A stretch of DNA of 64,000 bases from Saposhnikovia divaricata (lineage: Eukaryota; Streptophyta; Magnoliopsida; Apiales; Apiaceae): NCBI GenBank assembly GCA_036435485.1, contig CM071595.1:5818001-5882000 (forward strand). Direction: 5' to 3'. Shown here in pieces: positions 31,700 through 43,984 of this stretch; the first letter of the stretch is position 1, and each line of letters opens with the position of its first letter. The notes below the pieces were generated by a model. It did no database searches. It was not told the DNA's origin and saw only the letters and a list, made by a program, of their open reading frames with translations. The position numbers were made by a program, and so were the translations under genes.

Positions 31700-34276
31700 T
31701 TGAAAAACCAACTTGAGTTTGCAATCACGAAATGAACCAGGAGGAAGAGATTTCGTGAAAATATCTACAACATTATCTGCACTAGAGATAGCATGAAGAC
31801 GAACCGTTCCTTTTTCAACCTATTGACGGGTGAAATGACAATCGATCTCAATATGTTTAGTGCGTTCATGAAAGACATCATTGTGAGCAATGTCCCTAGC
31901 ACTTTTGTTATCACAGTAGATAATAGTGGCTGGAGAATGAGTTACAGTCATTTCTTCAAGTAACCATCGTAGAAAAATTAATTCCAGTGTGGTGTCAGCC
32001 AGAGCTCGATATTCTGACTCGGCACTGGATTTTGAGGCAAGGGATTGTTTCTTACTACGCCAAGAAATAAGAGAGTCACCCAGAAAGAAGCAAAATCCTG
32101 TAGTGGAACAACTAGTAGTGGGATCACCACCCCAATCAGCATCAGAATAGGCATGTAACTCAAGTGATGAGTTGTATGCATAATGTAATCCATGAAAGAT
32201 GGTGCCTTTGACATAACGAAGTATGTGAAGGACAGCTGTATAGTGAGGAGTGCGAGGAGCTGCCATAAATTGACTAACAATGTGAATGGCATGAGCAATG
32301 TCAGGACGAGTGACATTAAGGTAGATCAGACTTCCTACCAACTGACGATGAAATGTAGGGTTGTCAAGTAGGTCACCATCTTTGGAGTTAAGTTTGACCC
32401 CGTATTCTAAAGGTGTAGATGTGATCTTAGTGTCGCTAATTCCAGATTTCAACAACAGATCAGATGCATACTTGACTTGAGAAAGGGTGTAACCAGTAGG
32501 TACAGAAGAAACCTCAAGACCCAAGAAGTAGCTTAATGAACCAAGATCTTTCATTTCAAAATGCTGACTGAGAAACTGTTTGAGTTCAGAGATACCTGCA
32601 CTGTCATCTCCGGTGATAATCATATCATCTACATAGAGGAGGAGAAGAACAATTCCTCGATTTGTCCGTCGAATGAAGAGAGCATGATCATATGGACTAG
32701 AAGAAAATCCTAGCTCATTAATGACTTTGCTAAATTTCTCGAACCAAGCTCGAGGTGCTTGTTTTAGGCCATAAAGTGCCTTGTTAAGCTTGAGCACTTG
32801 ACCTAGAGAGAGATCAAAACCGGGAGGAGGTTTGAGATAAACTTCTTCATCTAAGTCGCCATTAAGGAAAGCATTTTTGACATCCATTTGCCACATATCC
32901 CACTGTTTTGATGCTCCAACAGCTAGTAAACTTCGAACCGATGTAAGACGAGCAACTGGTGCAAAAGTCTCCTCATAATCAATGCCATATTCCTGGGTAA
33001 AGCCTCTAGCAACTAGACGAGCTTTATATCTCTCAATAGAGCCATCAGCATTTGTCTTAATTTTATAGATCCATCGACAACCCACATCTGTTTTGTTAGG
33101 AGGCAAGGTAACCACATCCCAAGTGTGATTTTTGTCTAATGCCTGAAGTTCTTCTGCCATAGATTTCTGCCAAAGAGGGTTAACACTTGCCTCTCTATAT
33201 GTTTGAGGCTCGTGCAATGATTCTATAGCAGAATATACATGATAATCAGTAAGACGAACAGAAGGTTTTCTTACCCGAGTAGATCGAGGAACATGCTCAT
33301 CTGAAGAGGATGGTAAAATAGGAGGCTCGGTACTGGAATCCTCAGACTGACCTGCTGTAGGGATAGTAGTAGATGGAGATGGTTGTGTGAGCTCAACTGA
33401 AGTATCTACTGAATGTATATCAGAAGAAGATATTGGAGATTCTACATATTCATCACTGGGATGTAGATCAATAAAAGGATCTGTAAAGTGAGAAATGCTA
33501 GTAGAGGTGTCAATGTGAAATTCTGACATAGATGAGAACATTTTATGCTCCCAAAAAGTAACATTATGAGAGACACGAAGACGTTGTGAAATAGGATCCC
33601 AACATCGATATCCTTTCTGACCACTACCATATCCAATAAAACAACAAAGACGAGCACGTGGTTCAAGTTTTGTCCTCTCATGTGGAGGAAGAAGCACAAA
33701 ACAAGTAGAACCAAAAACCTTAAGAGAATCATATGATGGAGGTTCTTCATATAATTTTTCATAAGAGGAAACATTATTAATAACAAGAGAAGGAATCATT
33801 TTTATGGTGTGAACAGCAGTGAGTGCAGCTTCTCCCCAGAAGTATTCTGGACAAGAAGAAGAAATGAGAAGGGCTCGAATGGAGTCAATAATGTGTCTAT
33901 GTTTACGTTCAGCCCGACCATTTTGTTGAGATGTGTAAGGGCAAGAACTCTGTGCAAGGGTACCATAAGAAGCTAAAAAATTTGTAAGATCAGATTCTTT
34001 ATATTCTTTGGCATTGTCGGCACGAAAGAGTTTGATTTTCTTTTTAAACTGAGTGTGAATCATTGTGACAAATTTTTTATAAGTTTCTCCTAATTCTGAA
34101 CGATGTTTCAGGATATATATATATATCCAAGTGAAACGAGAAAAATCATCAACAAATATCAAATAATATCTCGATCCCCCCCATAGTGGGGGTTGGAGAG
34201 GGACCCCAAATATCAGAATGAATAACATCAAAAGCAGAAGATGATGTTTCATAATGAATAGGAAAAGGAAGTACAT
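31700..34276 (-). pseudogene. copia integrase-RT-RNase H
   Basis: 818 codons open from 34276 to a TAG at 31820. Integrase core IFVDDFSRFTW, LFRADNAKEY, QQNGRAERKHRHI (D, D, E). RT FAPVARLTSVRSLLAVGA, MDVKNAFLNGDLDEEVY, LLLLYVDDMIITGD (catalytic YVDD intact). RNase H YSDADWGGDP, KSSAESEYRALAD, IYCDNKSARD. The TAG after HFTRQ is a late nonsense change; the next 40 or so codons still read as RNase H end (VEKGTVRLHAIS, DIFTKSLPPGSF). Confidence 0.9.
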
Positions 34277-35110
34277 GTTGTTTTGCTAGTTTACAAGACA
34301 CACATTCAATATTGTCTTCACTTACACTCCCTAAGTGACCTTTAGAAATAAGACTATGTAAATGAGTGGAAGATGGATGACCTAACCGAGAGTGCCAGGT
34401 ACTGGATGTAGATGAAACAGAGCCAACTAGATTAGTGGATTGTGATATTGGTGTAGGAAGATGAAGGGAAGTGAGCTCAAATAACCTTCCGCATCTACGT
34501 CCTGTCCCAAGAGTTTGTCCTGTCTGAGGATCCTGTACATGATAACCAGAAGAGGTAAAAACAATGTCAAAACCAAGATCACATAATTGGCCAATTGAAA
34601 CAAGATTAAGTGAAAGATTCGGAACAAAGTATGTGTCAGGAAGAGAAAGATCTTCCGTAGATACTTTTCCAATATGTGCCACTTTCATTGTGGAACCATC
34701 AGCAGTTTGAATATTTGGAAGGCATAAACTCTGTGTTTTCGTGACAAATATGGATGGATCATTTGTCATATGATTGCAACATGCGGAATCGAAATACCAA
34801 GAATTACCTGAAGTGATAGAGAATGCAGTGGAGTTGGAGCTGGATTTAAGTAAAACCTGGCGGAGCAAGGTTTCAAGCTCAATTGCAGATGTGGTTTCTG
34901 ATGTAGAGTCAGAAGTTGCAGCAGCGGAAGACTGAGTGAACTTATTTGGACGAAAAGATGGCCTTTTCTTGCAGAGTTGCATTGAGTAGTGGCCCTTTTG
35001 GTGGCAATGTTGGCATGTGTGATTGCGAAGAGCTGCACAATCCTTAGTTACATGTCCATTTTGATGACAAAACCTACAAAAAGGTTTGTCATAAGTGGGT
35101 ACTGGAGGTA
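34149..35110 (-). pseudogene. copia zinc knuckle, protease and GAG_pre-integrase
   Basis: Zinc-knuckle residues near 35000-35085 (CHQNGH, CAALRNHTCQHCHQKGHYS-like in another frame), then protease-type WYFDSACCNHMTNDPS. The usual D-S/T-G-A site reads D-S-A-C. Then STWHSRLGHPSSTHLHSL, CVSCKLAKQHVLPFP and SDIWGPSPTP. The frame shifts near 34160-34276 into the integrase frame. Confidence 0.8.
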
Positions 35111-35113
35111 CCG

Positions 35114-35797
35114 CTAGGACGGTATCAGTCGCTGGACTGATTTGCCGATGCCAAGTCGAGTTTCTTCAGAAATAAGTCCGGTTAAAGCACTTTCCAAAGA
35201 GGGTAGCGGAACGCGATGGAGAAGAGCAGCTCTAACTGGTTCAAAATCCTGAGTAAGCGCCATCAAAAACTGGATGAGTCGCTGTTGGTCACGGTATGTG
35301 TGATAAAGAGTGGCATCCTCTGTGTTTTTCCACTTTGGTTCAGACAAAGTCAGCTGATCCCAAAGTGATTGTATTTGAGATAGAAAATCAGCTACAGATT
35401 GACCAGGTGCTTGTTTTTGTTTGCTCAGAGAACTCATGATCTGATATTGATGAGCAAGATCAGATGTAGTGTACCGAGATGCCAATAAATCCCATATTTC
35501 CTTTGCAGTCTCAAAATTTCCGAACTGAAGATTAATCTTAGAAACTGAAGAGTTTCCAAAAAATGTGATAGCCTGATGATTTTTGACATCCCATTCTTCA
35601 ATGCGATCTTTAAACTTTGACTCAGCTTCCTCCTTCTCTTTTGTTGGAATTGTAATATCACCACTTACATAACGCCAAATTCTTTTACCTTTAAGAAAAC
35701 TACGCATGGCTTGAGACCAAGCAAAGTAGTTGGAGCCATTCAAAATTGTTTGAATTGGCGAACTACTTTCTTTTTCCATGATAGAAATTGGGTTCAA
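35114..35797 (-). CDS. copia gag (UBN2-type), partial gag-pol
   Basis: ATG at 35797 (a second ATG lies seven codons in). LNGSNYFAWSQAMRSFLKGK, WRYVSGDITIP, AKEIWDLLASRYTTSDLAHQ, QYQIMSSLSKQKQAPGQSVA and LTGLISEETRLG are standard copia gag blocks. The frame is open for 227 codons. It forms virus-like particles in active elements; in this copy the following frame is broken. Confidence 0.8.
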   Translation of the reverse strand: MNPISIMEKESSSPIQTILNGSNYFAWSQAMRSFLKGKRIWRYVSGDITIPTKEKEEAESKFKDRIEEWDVKNHQAITFFGNSSVSKINLQFGNFETAKEIWDLLASRYTTSDLAHQYQIMSSLSKQKQAPGQSVADFLSQIQSLWDQLTLSEPKWKNTEDATLYHTYRDQQRLIQFLMALTQDFEPVRAALLHRVPLPSLESALTGLISEETRLGIGKSVQRLIPS

Positions 35798-36131
35798 GGA
35801 TAAAAGATGTAACTTGTGGGTTTAATTTCTTAGAATTTGAAACTGTAAGGACTGGACTGTGTATATTTAACAAATCAAGGCTTTATTTAGAAGACAAGTA
35901 AAAACTGGAATACTAAAAAGTAATATAATCAAATGTTTAAAGTACGTGGTGAGTATGATTTTGATAAGGTCTAACCCAAATATAAAATATTTGGCCCACA
36001 TATAAAAATATTATGAGGATTAATAGAATAAAATAAGACCCAAATATATGTTATTGGACCTTAGGTGTATAAGTCATAAGTGGGCTTCAACAGGACATAA
36101 ACATCTGCAGGCTTTGTTAAAACAAGTATAA

Positions 36132-36461
36132 GAGTACCTCACTCGCATGATTTCTCATCCACAAGCTTTGTCTCAATCCGAAAACACATTAACAAAGCTC
36201 GGACTCACTGTCGCGCGTGAAGCCGTTGATGATACCGCAAGAGCTGCTGAGTTTATTGCGACAAACAATCTCCGTGACACCGCTAAAATTGCCTCCGCAC
36301 GCGCTGGTGATCTGTACGGTCTCCAGATCCTAGCTAACGGTATTCAAGACCTTCGAGCCGGTGATTGTTACAGAGAGTTGCTGAATAATGGTTATGGTAA
36401 CGAAACAACAATCTCTGGTTGTAATCTTGTTTCAGATGCGAAACCACCAACTGTTTGGTAA
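36132..36461 (+). pseudogene. Captured arogenate/prephenate dehydratase fragment (antisense to the copia element)
   Basis: The plus-strand frame reads [57 protein letters not shown] and [10 protein letters not shown]. These match the prephenate dehydratase domain of plant arogenate dehydratases (last step of phenylalanine synthesis) from general family knowledge. Similarity stops after GIQD; the following [18 protein letters not shown] to PPTVW is not recognised. A stop precedes the fragment (near 36129), so there is no full gene. It lies between PBS and gag of the copia element, on the opposite strand. Confidence 0.75.
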
Positions 36462-36948
36462 AATGTCTAAAAGACAAAGTTGGCCGGAAAATTATTTTGA
36501 CGACCGAAAAAGACGAAGGCAGCGGAACAATGGAGGAAAGAAGCCTAAAGCTCTGATACCATGATAAAATGTGAGTGAAAGTGTTTAATGCTTGCTTGTG
36601 TGTGTGATATATAACTAATATGTGTGTTAGTATATTAGCAGAGCAAGTACCGGAGAAGTAAAAACAATGTAAGAGAAAACAAAAACTCTTGTATTGCTTG
36701 TATTTGCTTGATATTACAATGGAGACAACGTTTCAATATATAGGAAATTATACACTAAGTCATCTAGCTACAGTAATTACTATGAGGTCATGGATAATGT
36801 CATATTACTATGAGGTCATGGATAATGTCATATTACTATGAGGTCATGGATAATGTCATAGTAGGTGAAATATTTAACAAGTGTGATGCCATTAGGCACT
36901 TCAGAGCCATTTTATTATTTTGAATTGACAATTGAAACTGTATCTTAA

Positions 36949-37311
36949 ATACTTATGCCCAAGTACAATTTTTCGATTTGAATTCTGTTCTTGTTTCACG
37001 AGTTTATGGAGTTATAAAGATCTGACAACATGGACTACTTGTGTTGGGTTCAAAACTGGAGCACTTATTGATTTGTTCCGAGGGCTAGAAACATCTGGAA
37101 TTACATAAACAAATACGCCATGCTAACAATTTTTGGTACCTAATTAAATATATGAAAATCACAAAAGATAATCATAGATTAATTTTATGAACTAAATTAG
37201 CTAACTTCAATTTCAAATACTTAGATTCAGACCAATTTCATGGTTCATTGCGTTGCATCTTCGCAAAGACTGTGATTATTTACCAAACCTTACTCCTGTT
37301 GTTCAAACCCT
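36949..37311. other. F-box cluster flank
   Basis: AT-rich. A short stretch (GGAGCACTTATTGATTTG, 37050-37075) matches the interior of F-box gene 3, a small duplicated scrap. No gene seen. Confidence 0.5.
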
Positions 37312-38456
37312 TTAATGAAACAAGGCTCTCAGTGTACATGGCAAGTGATGATGCATTAGTAGAAAGCGGAAGAGGAAACTTTTTGGTCTGTTTCTTTCTG
37401 TGGTCATAAATGATGTATCCGTAATTAGAATCTCTTGCAACAAACTGTTCAACACGTAATCAGAATCTCTTGCAACAAACTGTTCAACACCCAAATACAG
37501 ATACGCACAATATATCTTCAAATGATCAACAAAATTGAACTTTTTAGTCCAAGAAACTTCGTTGAATGTCCATAGGCTAATATCGAATTTATCACCATCG
37601 ACCTCACCATAGACCACAGCAGCCGACCCTTCATAATCCAGAACATATGACCTTTCGGCATTTTGTATAGGTTTGGGATACGGAAATACTTTAAACTCCT
37701 CACTATGTAAATCAAAAGCCAATATATTCTTACCACGTATTGAATACAACACCCCATTAGCATGAATAAAATTACTCGAACCCATACGAGGCAGAGAACT
37801 TTCCAATGCATCAGGGATCTGAATCTCTTTCCAAGAATTAGCACTGACAGAATACAGCTCCGCTTCTATTATCCCATAACCATATACAACCCGAAGAATC
37901 TTGTAGTCACTAGAAATATAATCGAAACCAAATCCTGTGTTACCTATATTTATCAATGATATTTTCTCAGGGGCAGGAAGTTCCATCCACCACTTGGTAA
38001 GCGGATTACTGATAATCCAAACATCACATAGATCAAACGTGTACCTATTGACATTATAATATATAAACAAGACCATTACAAGAAAGGAAGCAACGAATCG
38101 CACCGATAAAATCTTGTGGGAAGTTAATCCTAACAGGGTCATCAAGAAAATTGTAATTGTAGACACCAACATGGATGAAATATGAGCAAGTGATCGGGAC
38201 TTCTGAAAGCCATATTAGAGATGAGGGTTGTTCTTTCTTGGAATTAATGAGATGCGTTTCGATGAATGTATGTAATAGATTTGTAAATGAAGAACTGTAT
38301 GTATAGATGTAAGTATAAGCACTAGAGAAATATGAATGAACAGCAGTGTTTGTTATACATTGTTGAATCAAAAGTTACAGAAATGAAAATACACAGCTGG
38401 TATTTATAGGACTGAGTCTAACAGAATTACAACAGAAAATACAACTGGCAATATTA

Positions 38457-41400
38457 CTAATACCAAATATAACCCTGTAGCTTGCTATTTATTTGTCCAG
38501 CTAATGCACTTAGTATAGATGTTTTATACTGAGATTTGATCTGCACCAAGGCTGCCACTGCTGCTCCACTTGTACTCGTATTACTCCCCCCACAAACTGG
38601 AGATACACAAGGATTGTGAAGACCCAGTTTGGAACAAATAGACCAGTGTGCAGAACCTCCCAGAGCCTTAGTGAAAATGTCAGCTAACTGATCTTTAGTA
38701 GATATCTTCTGTGGACTAATAATGCCTGCTTGAACCTTCTCTCGAATGAAATGACAATCCAGTTCAATGTGCTTAGTACGAGCATGTTGAACTGGATTAC
38801 TAGCAATATCAACTGCAGCCTGATTGTCACAATAAACAGGAACTGCATCAGAGACAACAATTTGTAAATCTGTAAGTAGGTATTTAAGCCACATGATTTC
38901 AGTAGTGACAGAAGCTAAGGCTCTATACTCTGCCTCTGCAGTACTCTGAGATGTGACTGTTTGTTTCTTTGCCTGCCAGGAAATAAGAGCTGAGCCTAAT
39001 TTCAAACAAAAACCTGTAACAGATCGTCCAGTAATGGTACAACCTCCCCAATCACTATCACAATAACCCTGTAAAGTTAGGCTATTGTTGACAGGAAAAT
39101 ACAATCCCAAACCTGCAGTACATTTGAGATAACGTAACACACGAAACAAAGCTGCTAGATGCTTCTCACGAGGTGCTTGCATGAACTGACTTAAAAGGTG
39201 CACAGAATAGCTAATGTCTGGGCGTGTAAAAGTCAAATAGAGCAATTTCCCAACAAGACTTCGATACAAAGAAGGGTTAGACACCAGATTCCCAGACTTG
39301 ATAGAATCAAACAATTTAAGATTTTGATCTAAAGGAATAGATAAAGGCTTAGAAGTAAGCAATCCAGTAGTAGTTAACATGTCAAGAATGAACTTCTGTT
39401 GACTAAGAACTAAACCAGTATCATTCCTAGAGATTTCAAGCCCCAAATAATACTTGGCTTGTCCTAAATCTTTTATACTAAACTCCTTGTGCAATGCCTG
39501 TTTAACTAGCAGAATAAAATCATTATGATTCCCAGTCAAGAGAATATCATCAACGTACACCACTGCTATAGTAAAAGAATTACCCTGAGTATGTGTAAAC
39601 AATGAATAATCTGCTAAAGACTGCTTAAAATCCAATGACAAGAGGAAATTAGTCAACTTCTTATTCCAATCTCTAGATGCCTGTCGTAAACCATAGATTG
39701 ACTTAATGAGTCGACATACCAAAGAAAGCCCTGAAGAATCAATTCGATATCCAGGTGGTAAGTCCATGTAAACCTCTTCAGTGATATCACCATGAAGAAA
39801 GGCATTGTTAATATCCAACTGAAAAATAGGCCAATTCTTAGATGCTGCCACTGCCATGACTGATTTAACAGTTACTCCTTTGGCCACTGGAGCAAAAGTA
39901 TCATGAAAATCCACTCCAGGCTCTTGTGTATACCCTTTGGCTACCAGTCGTGCCTTATAACGATCCACTTCTCCATTGGCTAAGTATTTAACTCTAAATA
40001 CCCATCTGCAGCCTATTGTTTGTTTCCCAGGTGGCAATATGACCAGTTCCCAAGTATGATTTTGCTCCAAAGCATCTAACTCCTTATTCATAGCTTCTAC
40101 CCACATAGGATTAAGAACAGCTTGACTAAAACTTTTAGGCTCTGTGTTCTTAACCACTTGAGCAAGAAAAGCAGTATGTTCACTGGAAAAAGAAGCTGTA
40201 GACACAAAATTGTCTATAGGGTATTTGATAACTGATGATGTTGTGGCATCATTTTGCACCTTTCTTGAATTATAATCAATCTGATAATCTTTTAACCATT
40301 GAGGTGGTTGTCTATTTCTAGTAGATTTTCGAACCAACAACTCAGGAGAAGGTGAAACATCTAACTCAGAATGTAGGTTGACTAAAGTATCAATGTCAGG
40401 AGGTAAACCATCATGACCAGAGACATTAGAATTTGATCTAGGAATAGAACTAACAGAAGTATCCTGTGACATTTCAGGTAAATCTAATGGAATAGAACAA
40501 TCAGAAGTAGTGGACACATCTAAATCTGCCACTGTTGGAATATTATTCTTAGAAAAACCAGATTGAACACTATCAGAAACTTCAGAATTGGAATCAAACC
40601 AATGTTGAACATGATAAGGATCATTACTAGTAGAAGTGTGTGTTTGATTATGAAATGGAAAAACTAACTCTTGAAAAACAACATGTCTGGATATGAAAAT
40701 CTGTTTAGTATCTAAATTCAGCAATTTATATCCTTTATGACCCATAGGATATCCTAGAAAAACACATCGAATTGCTCTTGGTAAAAATTTGTCTGAATCA
40801 TGAATGGATGCAAAGCAAAGACATCCAAAAACTTTAAAAGATTGATAATCTGGAGGAATACGATAAAGACACTCAAATGGTGTTTTATGATCCAAAATTG
40901 GTGTAGGAAGTCTATTAATGATATAAGTAGCAGACAAGATGCACTCCCCCCAGTAACGTATAGGTAGACCTGATTGAGAACGTAAAGATCTAGCAATAGA
41001 TAGAAGTTGACGATGCTTACGTTCAACTCTTCCATTTTGGGCAGGAGTACCCACACAAGAAGATTGATGATTAATGCCTTTATCAGCCATGAAAGCAAGA
41101 AGGTTAGAATTAAAAAATTCAGTACCATGATCACTACGTATACACTTGATAGAAGTTTTGAACTGGTTTTCGACATTAGCACAAAAAGTGGTGATTTGAT
41201 TGAAGACATGTTGTTTGGAAGGAAGTAGAAAAGTCCATACATTCCTAGAATGATCATCTACAATAGTAAGAAAGAATCTACATCCATGTGTAGTTTCAAA
41301 AGCATATGGTCCCCAAAGATCCATATGTACAAGGTCAAAGATATGAGTGGCATGACTAGTACTGTCAGGAAAAGGCAACTTGGTTTTCTTGGATAAAGGA

Positions 41401-42336
41401 CACACAGGACATTGAGTATTGCAATCATCCACTATGCTTGAGCTCACATGTGGAATCTTATGTAAAACTGGATTAGAGGCATGTCCTAAACGTAAATGCC
41501 ATAAGACACTTAACTGGTTTTTAGAGATAACACTGTTGACCACAGGTAAAGAAGACAACCGTTTGTCACTCTGAAACTCTAAATGATATAGCCCATCTAC
41601 AAATTTCCCATTGGCTAATATCTCTTGAGATCCAGATAAACGAAATTCACAATGTGTAGAAAACAGAGAAACAGTGCCACCCGTATCAGAAATCCAGCGT
41701 GCAACAGAGAGAAGATTGTAATGAAAAACAGGTACAAAAAACACATTATGCAACACTAGATTAGGATGAATTTCAAACTTTCCAACAGTATCCACCAGTA
41801 TTATTGAACCATTAGGCAAAGCAAGTTGAACTGGTTTAGATAATGTGGTCACATGTGTGAGCAATCTTAGAGAACAACAAATATGATCCGTAGCCCCCGT
41901 ATCTATCAACCAAGCATAATTATTTGCATGAGAGGTAACTAGATTAACACCAGAAGTGACCATACCTGCAAGATGATCTTCTGGACTATTGGAATACTTG
42001 CCATTGCCAACAAACATATTCATCAACTGATTAATCTGTTTCTGCATTTGTGTAAGTTGATCACTTGTATTAGCCACTGGTTGTGTAACATTAGCTGCTG
42101 TTGCTTGTGTGAATTTTGGTAATGCCCTGAATTGTCCAGTAGGTACTGTGCTAGAATCTGCTCCTTCCTTTTTCTTCTTCCAATTTGGAGGATAACCTAT
42201 GAGCTTATAGCAATTCTCTTTGGTGTGCCCATTGAAATTGCAAAAGGAACATTTTAACAATGACCTTCCAACTCCAGGTGAAGACTTCTTGAAACCAGTA
42301 TTTGCAACAGCCACTGTAGCATTTGCTGTAGACAAT
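38457..42336 (-). CDS. copia gag C-terminus-protease-integrase-RT-RNase H polyprotein
   Basis: About 1,290 codons without a stop. CCHC knuckle CSFCNFNGHTKENC; protease AWLIDTGATDHI; pre-integrase LWHLRLGHASNPVLHKI; integrase VDDHSRNVWTFLL, IRSDHGTEF, QNGRVERKHRQLL; RT GCRWVFRVKYLANGEVDRYK, LDINNAFLHGDITEEVYMDL, VVYVDDILLTGN; RNase H YCDSDWGG, STAEAEYRAL, VYCDNQAAVD. The frame runs on into the left LTR. The apparent 5' residues before about 42336 come from the nested LTR, so the real gag N-terminus and start codon are missing. Catalytic residues look intact. Confidence 0.92.
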
Positions 42337-43628
42337 TGACAAGGCTGTCGCGTGCCTATCAAATAATAATTTCTAACCAATCCTTCTAACTATGTAGTAG
42401 GGTAAGTCAGAGTCGATCCCACAGAGACAAACGTGTCAATCACCAGTTGTTCTCGATTCAATTCAGCCAAGCAAGTAACACAATAAAATATCAAAGATTA
42501 TTAAACTAATTTTATACTAATGCAATTAATCAATTAACTAAAACATCCAGAATTAAGTATCCCCACTAGCATGAATTAATGCAATCGTGAATTCCCTCCC
42601 CAATCAATCGTATAATACTCAACAGGAAAGGTGCGCCCTATAAATTACCAATAACCTCTCTCGAGTATTAATGGCTTCTCTAAAATACAATCAAGCCTAT
42701 TCTCATGGTATCATGCAATTTAGAGACATTAATCACAACACCCTAACTTCCTAACAATCCGTTCTACCTATTCTCATGGAGAAGTTCATGTCCTCATTGG
42801 ATAAATCACAACCATCTAAATCCAACTCTCGTTGATAAATAGATAATGGTTCAAACAATAAACATAATCACGTCTGATTTGTAATTGCTAATTAAAACAA
42901 CTCAATAAGCAAGAGTAATTAAACAATCAAATTGGGGGAATTGGGAAAATCACACATCAATCATAACTAAGGTTCTACTTAACCCCAGATTAATTATCTA
43001 CTCACTCATAATTAAACTAATAAAACAAGAGATATAATATGAACACATAATCTTATAAAGAATAGAGAAAAACCTTCAATCTCCAAAGAAAAGTGAAAAG
43101 CTATCTCCAATCTCTCTACACTAGAATATACAAGTTATGTACAATAATTTTTTCGATCCCTAAAATAATACCCTAGATGAGTTTTTATAGTGTTACAAGT
43201 CTAAGTACTTGCCTTAATTAAAAAGGCCCAACAGGAAATAATAGGAATTACATTACAAGTAGGAAAAGGGATAAAATATTTGGATTATGAGATGGCAACT
43301 TTTCAAGCTTGAATAGAAGTAAGAATTGCAAGTTTCCACGCTTAACACAGCCCTCTAGAATGTTCCTAGCGCCCCTAGTGTTTCCATGTTGATTAGGATT
43401 GGAATTATGGAAGTTTCCCACTTCAAATCAAATTTCTAGAAGCTGCTGTATTTTCTGGCCTGTTTCTGGGCTGATCCCTTTGGAATACTGATATTGGACC
43501 ACTTCTGAATTGTAGGTAATTCTGTTGTCTTCGCGTGGGCTGTAAGATCGCCCAATTCTGATGTCTAGAACTCAAGTTATGACCCAAACAATTTCTGGAA
43601 CAATTCTGAAATTTCTGGCCGCGACCGG

Positions 43629-43713
43629 GCGCTGCTGCGCCGGTTTGAGCGCTGCTGCGCCTCGATGCTACTGTTCACGCGCGCTGTTGCGCCTTCTGGA
43701 GCGCTGTTGCGCC
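43629..43713. repeat. GCGCTGYTGCGCC repeat cluster in the LTR
   Basis: Four copies of GCGCTG(C/T)TGCGCC in the left LTR, three in the right LTR (48737-48801); a 20-bp unit containing one copy accounts for the length difference. GC-rich islands in an otherwise AT-rich LTR. Nearby 74-codon frames are not genes. Confidence 0.8.
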
Positions 43714-43984
43714 TCGTGCAATCTGTCCAACACTTCTTTTGCATACAAAATCCTTAGAAACGATCCAAAATCCCACAATTCCTCTTGCAACTTCATAAAA
43801 TCATTCCTTCGAGTTAAAAATACAATAAAATCATTGAATAACGCTCGATTTATATCAACTCGACAATTGCTTATTCCCTGCAACAAACTCATAAAAAACT
43901 CATTAAATCCACACGATTATTCGCAAAAGCACGGTAAATGTGGGAACAAAATCCTATAAAGTATATATAAAATACACTCTATCA

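Larger units (their letters stand above)
31389..36879 (-). mobile_element. Ty1/copia element, near-complete (5.5 kb), carrying a host gene fragment
   Basis: LTRs lie at 31389-31678 (290 bp) and 36562-36879 (318 bp). They differ mainly by one extra 28-bp repeat (TTACTATGAGGTCATGGATA core; three copies versus two). PBS TGGTATCAGAGC at 36550-36561, PPT GAGGGGGG next to the left LTR. The putative target duplication is AGTAT/AGTGT (one mismatch). Gag, protease, integrase, RT and RNase H are all present with a few stops. The leader contains an antisense arogenate-dehydratase fragment. Confidence 0.9.
30172..36948 (+). pseudogene. Plus-strand F-box pseudogene (At5g07610-like), split by copia
   Basis: F-box remnant DLLALILVRVPLKKL, then TAG, then FNCVAKPWFFLI near 30251-30350. 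F-box-associated blocks follow: SPHYKIVSRA near 30690, EDERLHTFPRPLI near 30895, FGESDNHLHFVQVC, MNCDHSGWFVKYQVDLAPLL, and DHREVFDRRVAPSLKHKNLK near 31265. The copia element at 31389-36879 interrupts the 3' end; a final short stretch ends at TAA 36946-36948. Multiple stops and shifts. Homology to At5g07610-type proteins is from memory of the family. Confidence 0.7.

Noticed and set aside
40754..41257. 167-codon minus-strand ORF
   Set aside because: Alternative frame of the copia integrase region, with hydrophobic bias typical of out-of-frame reading.
43561..43959. 132-codon ORF with CCAGLSAAAPRC-like repeats
   Set aside because: Lies inside an LTR; Cys/Ala repeats come from the GCGCTGYTGCGCC motif, and the copy in the other LTR is shorter in step with the motif number.
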